Shown piece after piece: positions 33,640-41,321 of a stretch of DNA of 64,000 bases; position 1 is the stretch's first letter, and the number at the start of each line of letters is the position of its first letter. This DNA comes from an uncultured Subdoligranulum sp. (GTDB lineage Bacteria; Bacillota; Clostridia; Oscillospirales; Ruminococcaceae). Under the pieces are notes generated by a model. That model did no database searches. It saw nothing but the letters and a program-made list of their open reading frames with translations, and was not told the DNA's origin. The stretch covers positions 1-64,000 of the forward strand of contig CAJFFY010000005.1 in the NCBI GenBank assembly GCA_904374465.1. The letters run 5' to 3'. The position numbers and the translations under genes were made by a program.

Positions 33640-35166
33640 TCACACACCGGTTTCCGGACGTTCATAGACAATCAGGTCTTCAGTGGAAACCAGCGCCTGC
33701 CAGCCCTCCGCCAGCAGACGGGTTTCTGTCTCGCTGCCGTGACTGGTCATTACATACTGGGAATGGATCGGATTGTTTTTGTCGGTCAGATAGGTATTCT
33801 GATCAAACTGAATGCCCATGCTGCCCGGCACTGCATACAGATACCCGTGGGACACCTCGTCCCGGAAGGCATAGGCCAGTGTATGGGCCCAGGGATCATC
33901 GCTTTGCTGGGCATCCTCTCGCTGTGCAAGGGCGGCGGACACCGTCTGCATCTGGGCATCCATTGCCCCGTCGTAGGTAGGCAGGGTGACTGTCTGCCAG
34001 TGGTAGGGCAGCAGCACCAACAACAGCAGGCAGACCGCCAGCCCCCGCAGATGGCTGCAGGCCAGCGCCGCCACCAGGAAGAATATCAGCATGATCAGGT
34101 GCCGGGCCATGGCGTACATCTCGTACATTTCCAGAAGCCCCAGCAGACTGACCACTACCACCGCCAGGGTACAAACCTGGAAGGCAACGGGACGGCGGGC
34201 CCGGGCGTCCTGCACCAGCCCCACCACCTGGACAACCAACAGCAGCAACAGCAACAGCGACGTGATGCCCAGTTCCCGGAAGTCGCCCCGGGCGGCGGGG
34301 GCAATTCCCTCCCGCCAGAGGTAGGCCAGCTGGGTGCCCAGCTTGGTGAAGCCGTACACCACAGCCTGCACGGGTTTTCCTTCCGCCAGCAGCGAAAAGG
34401 CCTGCATATCCAGGTTTTGCGTAAAGAAAGCAGCCGTCATGGCCACCGTCACCACCAGGTACCCTGCCACCGAGAGCACCGCTCCGGCCAGGCTGACCAG
34501 TGCCCAGCGCCGGTGCCGTTTCCACAGCAGCACGATGGGATACAGCCAGAGCAACACCGTATAGGCGCGGGTCACGGTGGTCAGCGCGCAGGCCGCCGCC
34601 AGCACAAGGAACCACCCCACCCGGAACCGCCTTTGCAGTGCAGAGGCAGCCCCCAGACCGGCCAGCAGCAAAAAGAACTGCAACGGTTCCGACGTGCCGC
34701 TGAATACCTCCTGCAGGGGGTACCAGCACACGAAGAGCACCACCGCCGCCAGCAGTTGCCTTTTGGCGGAAAGCCGGGTGCCGCAGACAAACAAAACCCA
34801 TCCGGCCAGGGCAAACAGCAGGTTACACCAGAACATGGCATTGACGCCGCTGCCTGTCACCAGCCCGGGAACGGCATAGAGGAAGAACAGCACCGGCCCC
34901 CAGCCGCCGAAATGGCCCACCGCCGCGCGGCCCTCGTTGTAGCCATAGACACCGGCCGGCTGGCCGCCGGCCAGGACGCCGGCCAGCTGCCGGTTGTAGA
35001 TCACTTCGTCGTTGTTGCCGCTGGCCGGCAGCCACAGATGCCAAAGGTCGGTGCGGTGGAAATACAGGATATACGCCGCCAGCAGAAACAGGGCGGCCCC
35101 CACGGCGCAAAGCACCGGACGCAGCCCGCCCGCCGACAGGCGGCTTTTCCAGGTTGCAGTGTTCAT
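33640..35166 (-). CDS. GT-C-like membrane glycosyltransferase, paralogue 1 of 3
   Basis: A 508-aa protein with about eleven helices and a soluble C-terminal domain of ~110 residues. The first extracellular loop reads ASGNNDEVIYNRQLAGVL followed by GVYGYNEGRAAVGHFGGWGP. The acidic DE pair fits the catalytic position of GT-C enzymes such as ArnT. The C-terminal domain contains DPWAHTLAYAF and ends VYERPE. Both regions are shared with the two neighbouring paralogues at 35167 and 37253, so the three arose by duplication. It abuts the upstream paralogue with no gap. Function as a lipid-linked sugar transferase is inference from topology and context. Confidence 0.78.
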   Translation of the reverse strand: MNTATWKSRLSAGGLRPVLCAVGAALFLLAAYILYFHRTDLWHLWLPASGNNDEVIYNRQLAGVLAGGQPAGVYGYNEGRAAVGHFGGWGPVLFFLYAVPGLVTGSGVNAMFWCNLLFALAGWVLFVCGTRLSAKRQLLAAVVLFVCWYPLQEVFSGTSEPLQFFLLLAGLGAASALQRRFRVGWFLVLAAACALTTVTRAYTVLLWLYPIVLLWKRHRRWALVSLAGAVLSVAGYLVVTVAMTAAFFTQNLDMQAFSLLAEGKPVQAVVYGFTKLGTQLAYLWREGIAPAARGDFRELGITSLLLLLLLVVQVVGLVQDARARRPVAFQVCTLAVVVVSLLGLLEMYEMYAMARHLIMLIFFLVAALACSHLRGLAVCLLLLVLLPYHWQTVTLPTYDGAMDAQMQTVSAALAQREDAQQSDDPWAHTLAYAFRDEVSHGYLYAVPGSMGIQFDQNTYLTDKNNPIHSQYVMTSHGSETETRLLAEGWQALVSTEDLIVYERPETGV

Positions 35167-36687
35167 TCAGGAAGTCTCCCCTTCCGGACGTTCATACACC
35201 ACCAGATCGGTGGTGGACACCAGTTCCTGCCAGCCGTCTGCCAGCAGGCGGGCCTCGGCGGCGGTGCCATGGCCCACCATGGCATACCGGGAACGGATGG
35301 TTCTGTTGCCATTGGCCAGATAGGTGTTCCAGTCAAATTCGATGCCCATCCCGGCCGGTACCGCATAGAGGTAGCCATGGAAGACACCGTCGTCATAGGC
35401 GTAGGCCAGGGTGTGGTCCCAGGGATTGCTGCCGGTCACTTCCGCCTGGCTTTCGGTCAGTGCCGTTTCCACCGCCGTCATCTGTTCCGCCATGGCGGGG
35501 AAATAGGTGGAAAGGCTGCTGCGCCGGGCGTTCAGGGGCAAAAGCAGTACCGCCAGCACCGGCAGATACACCACCGCCCGGGAGGCATCCTCCAGCAGCA
35601 GGGCGGCCAGCATCACCAGGCAGGGCAGCATCAGATGACGGGCAATCACATTGTACAGCCCCACCAACAGCAGCATCACTACCAGGGAGCAGACCAGCGC
35701 ACAGACCTTCCAGCGGATGGCCCGGCCGCGGCGAACATCCATAACCAACAGCACGACCGTCACCGCCACCATGGCCGCAAAGCCCAGCGTGGCGGCTCCC
35801 AGCTGTTGAATATTCCCCTGCAGGGTGGGCAGCAGCTGGGACCAGACGATCCGCAGCTGGGTGACGACATGCTGCCACTGGTAGGCCACCGCCCCCAGCA
35901 GATCCCCCTTCCCGGCCATGGACAGGGCCGTCAGGTCCAGTCCCAACCCTTCAAAGTAGGGAGCGGTCAGCAGCGTCATGTTGAAAAGCCCCACGGAAAA
36001 GCTGATTACCAGCGCCGCCAGGCAGACATTGCGTGCGCGCCAGTGCTCCTGCCAGAGGGCTACCAGCGGAAACGCCCACAGCAGGATGGCGTAGGGGCGG
36101 GAGATTGTCAGGAATCCGCAGGCGCAGATGGCCGTAACCAGCCATAACCGGCGGGGATGGCGGCTCAGTGCCGCCGCAGACCCCACGGCCACCAGGACCA
36201 GGGCGTTGTGCAGCGACTCCGAGGAACCACAGAAAAACAGGGTCAGCGGCATCCACAGGCAGACCAGCAGGCCACCGCCCACCAGCATCTGCCACACCGA
36301 AAGCCGGGCAGCCCGGGCAAAAAACGCCAGGCCCACCAGCCCAAACAGGATATTGCACCACAGAATCGTGCTGACGCTGCTGCCGAACAAAAAGCCCGGC
36401 AACGCGTAGGCCCAGATGAGGAAGGGCCCCCAACCGCCGTACCGCCCCAGTGCAGCGTAACTTTCGTCATAGCCAAAATACCCCTGGGGACCCCCGTGGG
36501 TCAGGATGGCAACAACCTGCCGGTTGTACAGCACTTCATCGTTGTCCATATTGGTGGGCAGCCAGATCTCCCACAAGGGGGTCCGGTACGCCAGTGTGTA
36601 GAAAACCAGTAAAAACAGGACCGCCCCCAAGACGCAGAACAGCGCATTGGGGGTACCCTGTAACCGTTTGTTGAGCAATTGCCTCAC
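35167..36687 (-). CDS. GT-C-like membrane glycosyltransferase, paralogue 2 of 3
   Basis: A 506-aa protein with the same plan: first loop NMDNDEVLYNRQVVAILTHG, then GYFGYDESYAALGRYGGWGP; about eleven helices; and a C-terminal soluble domain with NPWDHTLAYAY and VYERPEGE. It uses a GTG start at 36687 with CAGGAGGA 7 nt upstream. Its stop directly abuts the ATG of paralogue 1. Divergence between the copies, despite shared motifs, suggests different acceptors or donors rather than a recent duplication. Confidence 0.78.
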   Translation of the reverse strand: MRQLLNKRLQGTPNALFCVLGAVLFLLVFYTLAYRTPLWEIWLPTNMDNDEVLYNRQVVAILTHGGPQGYFGYDESYAALGRYGGWGPFLIWAYALPGFLFGSSVSTILWCNILFGLVGLAFFARAARLSVWQMLVGGGLLVCLWMPLTLFFCGSSESLHNALVLVAVGSAAALSRHPRRLWLVTAICACGFLTISRPYAILLWAFPLVALWQEHWRARNVCLAALVISFSVGLFNMTLLTAPYFEGLGLDLTALSMAGKGDLLGAVAYQWQHVVTQLRIVWSQLLPTLQGNIQQLGAATLGFAAMVAVTVVLLVMDVRRGRAIRWKVCALVCSLVVMLLLVGLYNVIARHLMLPCLVMLAALLLEDASRAVVYLPVLAVLLLPLNARRSSLSTYFPAMAEQMTAVETALTESQAEVTGSNPWDHTLAYAYDDGVFHGYLYAVPAGMGIEFDWNTYLANGNRTIRSRYAMVGHGTAAEARLLADGWQELVSTTDLVVYERPEGETS

Positions 36688-36705
36688 AACATTCCTCCTG
36701 TGCGG

Positions 36706-37236
36706 TCATTCCTTGGCGAGTTTGGCCATAAATACAATGTCACGGTAGCGGCCATCCAGCAAAACCATATCGTGGAAGATGCCTTCCTGCACAAAACCGG
36801 CTTTTTCGTAGCTGCGGCGGGCCGACAGATTCTCGGCCAGCAGGCGCAGACTGATGCGGTGCAGCCCCAGCTTGGCAAAGCCGAATTCGGTGAACAGCCG
36901 GGCCGTCTCGGTACCGTACCCCTTGCCCCGGGCATCGGCTTCCCCGATGAAGATGCCGTACTCGGCACTGTGATTTTTGGGGTCCACATCCCGGAAATAG
37001 ACCGACCCCACCGGGCGGCCCGTTTCCTTTTCCTCAATGATATACTGCACCACCTGGCCGCTGGCCACCTTGGTGGCCAGCCAGTGGCGGTGCATCTCTT
37101 CGGTAAACGGTTCCCGGAAGATGAAATTTTGCACCACCGACGGCGTGTTGCGCCATGTTACAATATGATGCGTGTCCGCCTCGGTAATGGGACGCAGTAC
37201 CACCTGCCGGCCCTCAATGCGCGGAAGTTGTTCCAT
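36706..37236 (-). CDS. GNAT acetyltransferase (RimJ/RimL or sugar N-acetyltransferase type)
   Basis: An acetyl-CoA-dependent N-acetyltransferase of 176 aa. Beginning VVLRPITEADTHHIVTWRN, it has the GNAT acetyl-CoA-binding loop ARGKGYGTETARL (~103) and the terminal NLSARRSYEKAGFVQEG motif of the RimJ/L branch. Relatives in this branch include sugar enzymes acting on 4-amino-4,6-dideoxy sugars (PseH-type). Lying in the same operon as a WecE-type aminotransferase, it may N-acetylate the dTDP-4-amino sugar, the job done by WecD in enterobacteria. A ribosomal or peptide substrate cannot be excluded from sequence. Confidence 0.88.
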   Translation of the reverse strand: MEQLPRIEGRQVVLRPITEADTHHIVTWRNTPSVVQNFIFREPFTEEMHRHWLATKVASGQVVQYIIEEKETGRPVGSVYFRDVDPKNHSAEYGIFIGEADARGKGYGTETARLFTEFGFAKLGLHRISLRLLAENLSARRSYEKAGFVQEGIFHDMVLLDGRYRDIVFMAKLAKE

Positions 37237-37252
37237 GAGCTGTCATCCTCTC

Positions 37253-38761
37253 CTACAAACGTTCATAGACGGTCCCATAGGTGCCCTGGAACAGCAAAGT
37301 CCAGCCTTCGCTCTCCAGCCGCCGGGCCACGGCGCTGTCCTCCCCCGTCATCAGGTAGCGGGAGCGGATCTCATGGGTGGGGTCCGTCAGCCAGCCGCTC
37401 TCGTCCAGCTGCAGGCCCATGCCGTCGGGGGCTGCAAAAAGCAGCCCGATGTGGGTATCATCCCCAAAGGCATAGGCCAGGGTGTGGTCCCAGGGGTCGT
37501 CGCTGTTCAGCTGCTGCTGGCTCTGGGTGAGCGCCGTTTCCAGCGCCTGCACCTCCACGGCGATGTCCTCCCGGTAGGAGGGCATGCCGAATCCGCCGTT
37601 GGCCGTCAGGGCCAGCACCCCGGCCGCCGTAAGCGCCGCCGTTGCCGCAGCCGCCCCCACAGCGGGGCGCGGGCTTTCCAGCACCAGCGTGGCCAGCAAC
37701 AGCAGATCCAGCACCAGGGTATGGCGGGACGCCTCTGCCGTGCGGTACATGAGCATCAAAGCCAGGAAAATGACGCCGGCCGTCACCACAGCGCAGCTTT
37801 TCCAGAAGGCGGGCTTTTTGTGGCAAAGATCCCAGATCAGGCTGCCCACGGTGATCGCCAGCAGCAGCAGGAAGATCAGGTAATACCCGCCGCCCTGGCC
37901 CTGCAGGGCACCCGCCATCTCCTGCCCCACCTGGGACAGCGCGCCGGCCAGTTTATGGAAAACATAGCGGGCGGCCTCCACCACCTGCAGATGCGCCAGC
38001 ATCCGCAGCGGTTCGGTATCCACATTGGTAAAAAAGTAGGGGGCATACCAGAAGGACATCAGTCCCAGGGTGGCGGCGGTGGAAATTCCTCCACCGACCA
38101 CCACGCCGGCCACCGTCCGCCGTCGGGGCCAGGCCAGCACCAGCGGGTACAGCCAGTACACGGCATTGTAAGCCCGCACCAGAGTGGCCACCGCGCACAG
38201 CAGGCACAACACCACCCAGGCCGCGCGCCGCCCGGTTTTGCGAACCAGAAATGCCGCCCCCAGAATCCCCAGCACCAGGGCATAATGCAGCGGTTCCTGC
38301 ATGGCGGCAAACACATACCGGATGGGTGCATTCAGACAGGCCAGCACCAGGGCGAACAACGCCTGCCGCCCGGCACCAAGCCGGGTGGACCGGGCAAACA
38401 GCAGCCAGCCCGCCACCACAAAAAATAGATTGCACCACAGGAAGGCATTCTCCCCCCGCAGCAAAAAACCGGGCATCGCATACACCCAAAACACCATGGG
38501 CCCCCACGCGGCAAAGGTCCCCACCTGGGCGTGGGATTCGTTGAACCCGAAATATCCCTGGGGGGCACCGTACCGTACCACAGCTGCCAATTGCTTGGTG
38601 TAGATGACTTCGTCGCTCCAGGAACCCGCCGGCAGGTAGATGTCCTGCAGCGGTACCCCGTAGACCAGCCATTCGTAGAGCAGCAGAAAAGCCAGGGCGG
38701 CAGCCGCGCAGGCCGCCGTGCCCAGCCAGAAAGTTTTACTGTGCGTAGAACGCAAGAACAT
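37253..38761 (-). CDS. GT-C-like membrane glycosyltransferase, paralogue 3 of 3
   Basis: A 502-aa protein with first loop GSWSDEVIYTKQLAAVVRYG then GYFGFNESHAQVGTFAAWGP, around eleven helices, and C-terminal DPWDHTLAYAFGDD ending VYERL. ATG 38761 lies inside the end of the aminotransferase gene (26-bp overlap) with AAGG about 9 nt upstream. It is the most divergent copy and is separated from the others by the acetyltransferase gene. Confidence 0.77.
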   Translation of the reverse strand: MFLRSTHSKTFWLGTAACAAAALAFLLLYEWLVYGVPLQDIYLPAGSWSDEVIYTKQLAAVVRYGAPQGYFGFNESHAQVGTFAAWGPMVFWVYAMPGFLLRGENAFLWCNLFFVVAGWLLFARSTRLGAGRQALFALVLACLNAPIRYVFAAMQEPLHYALVLGILGAAFLVRKTGRRAAWVVLCLLCAVATLVRAYNAVYWLYPLVLAWPRRRTVAGVVVGGGISTAATLGLMSFWYAPYFFTNVDTEPLRMLAHLQVVEAARYVFHKLAGALSQVGQEMAGALQGQGGGYYLIFLLLLAITVGSLIWDLCHKKPAFWKSCAVVTAGVIFLALMLMYRTAEASRHTLVLDLLLLATLVLESPRPAVGAAAATAALTAAGVLALTANGGFGMPSYREDIAVEVQALETALTQSQQQLNSDDPWDHTLAYAFGDDTHIGLLFAAPDGMGLQLDESGWLTDPTHEIRSRYLMTGEDSAVARRLESEGWTLLFQGTYGTVYERL

Positions 38762-39866
38762 GCTCAATAACCTTGTTGCGGTCCTCTTCGGTCAGACCGT
38801 AGTAGAGCGGCAGGCGCACCAGGCGCTCGCTCTCCCGGGTGGTGTAGCGGTCCTCACCGGCAAAACGGCCGAACTTCAGGCCCGCCGGGGCAGAATGCAG
38901 CGGAATGTAGTGGAAGACCGCCAGAATCTCGTGATTCTTCAGGTAGCGGATCAGAGCGGTGCGTTCCCCCAGGTCCTTGCACTTGAGATAGAACATATGG
39001 GCGTTGTGGACGCAATCCGCGGGGACGGTGGGCAGCTCCACCTTGCCGGCTTCCGCCAGCGGGGCAAAAGCCTTCCGGTAGGCATTCCAGCTGGCCATAC
39101 GGTTGTCATTGATCTCGTCGGCATGGAGCAGCTGGGCCCACAGGTAGGCGGCGTTCAGTTCGCTGGGCAGATAGCTGTCGCCAAAATCCACCCAGGTGTA
39201 CTTGTCCACCTGGCCGCGGAAGAACTTGGCCCGGTTGGTCCCCTTTTCCCGCAGGATTTCGGCCCGCTCATTGTAAGCGGGATTGTTGATGACCAGGGCA
39301 CCGCCTTCGCCCATGGAATAGTTCTTGGTTTCGTGGAAGGAGTAGCAGCCGAAATCCCCGATGGTGCCCAGTGCCTTGCCCTTGTAGGTGCTCATGACGC
39401 CCTGGGCCGCATCCTCCACCACCATCAGGTTGTGGCGGTGGGCAATATCCATGATGGTATCCATCTCGCAGGAAACACCGGCGTAGTGCATGGCAATGAT
39501 GACCTTGGTTTTGTCGGTGATGGCTTCCTCGATTTTGGTTTCGTCAATGTTCATGGTATCGGGGCGGATGTCCACAAAGACCAGTCTGGCACCGGCCAGC
39601 ACCGCCGCCGTGGCTGTGCTGGAGAAGGTATAGCTGGGCAGAATGACCTCATCCCCGGGCTGCAGGTCACACAGCAGCATGGCCATGTCCAGGGCGGTGG
39701 TGCCGCTGGTGGTCAGCAGCACTTTCTGGGCACGGAAACGCTCCTCCAGCCAGGCGTTGCACTGTTTGGTAAAGGCACCGTCACCACAGATCTTGTGGGA
39801 ATCGATGGCCTGTTTTACATAGTCCAGTTCATCCCCGACGCAAGGGGGAACGTTAAAAGGAATCAT
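38736..39866 (-). CDS. wecE: dTDP-4-amino-4,6-dideoxygalactose transaminase (WecE/RffA-like)
   Basis: PLP-dependent sugar aminotransferase that converts a dTDP-4-keto-6-deoxyhexose to the 4-amino sugar using glutamate. It has 376 aa, the same length as E. coli WecE. Marks: VLLTTSGTTALDMAM (cofactor phosphate site), VEDAAQGVMSTYKG (~155-170) and the PLP lysine in FHETKNYSMGEGGA (~183); the H-E-T-K-N sequence is typical of the WecE branch. ATG 39866 has AAGG upstream. It is the first gene of an 8-gene operon with a good promoter. The dTDP-sugar precursor genes (RmlA/RmlB) are not in the window. Confidence 0.92.
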   Translation of the reverse strand: MIPFNVPPCVGDELDYVKQAIDSHKICGDGAFTKQCNAWLEERFRAQKVLLTTSGTTALDMAMLLCDLQPGDEVILPSYTFSSTATAAVLAGARLVFVDIRPDTMNIDETKIEEAITDKTKVIIAMHYAGVSCEMDTIMDIAHRHNLMVVEDAAQGVMSTYKGKALGTIGDFGCYSFHETKNYSMGEGGALVINNPAYNERAEILREKGTNRAKFFRGQVDKYTWVDFGDSYLPSELNAAYLWAQLLHADEINDNRMASWNAYRKAFAPLAEAGKVELPTVPADCVHNAHMFYLKCKDLGERTALIRYLKNHEILAVFHYIPLHSAPAGLKFGRFAGEDRYTTRESERLVRLPLYYGLTEEDRNKVIEHVLAFYAQ

Positions 39867-39910
39867 AACAAAAGCCTTCTTTCTTGGGCTGATATCCGAT
39901 AGATATTTGT

Positions 39911-39939
39911 AGTATAGCATATTTGGCACGGTTCTACAA
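39911..39939 (-). promoter_or_regulatory. Predicted promoter of the wecE operon
   Basis: Minus strand TTGTAG (39934-39939), 17-bp spacer, TATACT (39911-39916); leader about 38 nt. Confidence 0.65.
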
Positions 39940-39982
39940 GAATGCGGTCGAAGAAGTTTCCCCTGCCGCGCCCCTGCCCATA

Positions 39983-40010
39983 CAAAAAAGCGGAGGCAAA
40001 AATTGCCCCC
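39983..40010 (-). terminator. Intrinsic terminator at the end of the 20-kb glycan operon
   Basis: On the minus strand GGGGGCAA pairs with TTGCCTCC (one mismatch) around a short loop, followed by C and a run of six T (39984-39989). It lies 30 bp after the Wzx-like gene. Confidence 0.75.
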
Positions 40011-40039
40011 ACCAAACGTTCCTGCGGATATTTTTCGCA

Positions 40040-41317
40040 TCAACCGTACAGTTTCTTTCCTTCCCGCACATTCACCAGATAGACCACCCACAGCACGGCG
40101 GCCAGCGCCAGAATCCAGAGGGTGGCGTCGATGGTGGCACCGTTGATCCCAAAATACCGGATAACCGGCTTGATGGAAAGGAAGATTCCCAGCCCCGTCA
40201 CAATATGGGCATACAGAATCAACTTTTGCAGACGGAAGATCACCAGCAACGCCGCCAGAAAATTGATGACGGCCGTACCCGCGCCACCGATCAGCAGCAC
40301 CACAAAGGTGAATTTGTAGGCTTCCAGCCCTTCCACATCGTACAACAGCGACAGGAAGGGAATGCCCAGCAGCCACCCCAGCACAATGCAGAGCAGAGAG
40401 ACCACCAGAATGTAGACAAACTGCCGCCGGACAATCTTTTCAAAGCGGGAAAAGTTCCGCTCCTTCCAGGAATGGGAAAGATTCACGATCTGCGGCTGGA
40501 AGATAAAACCGCTCAGCAGGCTGATGGCAAAAATTGGCATGGACACAAAACCGAAATAGGCCTGCACATCGGAATCATACAATTTGTCGATCTCATACTT
40601 GGGGGCGTTGGACAGGTAGATAAGGATAAAACTCATCAGACACAGTGGGAAGCAGTCCACCAGCAACTTGGCAACCACATTCTTGCGCGGGGCTGCCTGC
40701 CGGTGGGGAAAGTACCTGAGGGTCCGCACCGAATATATGTAGACCAACAGCGCCGTAGCCAGTACCGAAAACAGGCAGGCGGCCATGAGGTTCCGGGAAA
40801 ACAGTAACCCGATGGCAAAAACAAGGTACAACACCACATAACGGACCGTCTGTATGTAGGAGGACACATCCAGGCGGCCTTCCTTCTGGTAGAAGCCCGT
40901 ATAAACATCCTCCATGCATTCCCCAGCATACAGCAGGCATACCAGCAGAATAATGCAGGCCTTATATTGGGCGTAGCCGTTGACCAGGCAATACCCTACC
41001 GAAACCACCATCATGACCACCGTGGTGATCACACGGGAGACCAGCCACTCGGAAAAGTACACCTCATGGGTGTCGGTCACCTGATAGTTGCGCATACCGT
41101 ATTTGCCGATATTCAACAACAATTTGGCAATGGCCAGTGCAATGGTCAGGATGCCGGTTTCCTCCAGCGAAAGGCTTCTGGCCGCCACGATCAGAATGAT
41201 GACGCTGAACGCTGCACTCAAGCCGCCCGACGCCACAATGAACAGTTTACCCCGGCGCGCAATGCGCCGTTCGTCCGTTTCCTGAATAATTCTTTTTAAC
41301 ATTCCTATTTTCACCAT
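40040..41317 (-). CDS. Wzx-like polysaccharide/oligosaccharide flippase (MOP superfamily)
   Basis: A 425-aa protein with about twelve helices and the MATE/MOP layout: first helix GKLFIVASGGLSAAFSVIILI, then ARSLSLEETGILTIALAIAKLL, typical of Wzx/RfbX proteins that flip undecaprenyl-pyrophosphate-linked oligosaccharides. It lacks strong single-residue motifs, as is normal for the family. ATG 41317 begins 4 bp after the stop of the upstream gene, with only a weak ribosome site, so translation probably depends on coupling. Last gene of the large operon. No Wzy polymerase or chain ligase was recognised next to it. Confidence 0.82.
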   Translation of the reverse strand: MVKIGMLKRIIQETDERRIARRGKLFIVASGGLSAAFSVIILIVAARSLSLEETGILTIALAIAKLLLNIGKYGMRNYQVTDTHEVYFSEWLVSRVITTVVMMVVSVGYCLVNGYAQYKACIILLVCLLYAGECMEDVYTGFYQKEGRLDVSSYIQTVRYVVLYLVFAIGLLFSRNLMAACLFSVLATALLVYIYSVRTLRYFPHRQAAPRKNVVAKLLVDCFPLCLMSFILIYLSNAPKYEIDKLYDSDVQAYFGFVSMPIFAISLLSGFIFQPQIVNLSHSWKERNFSRFEKIVRRQFVYILVVSLLCIVLGWLLGIPFLSLLYDVEGLEAYKFTFVVLLIGGAGTAVINFLAALLVIFRLQKLILYAHIVTGLGIFLSIKPVIRYFGINGATIDATLWILALAAVLWVVYLVNVREGKKLYG

Positions 41318-41321
41318 TGCG

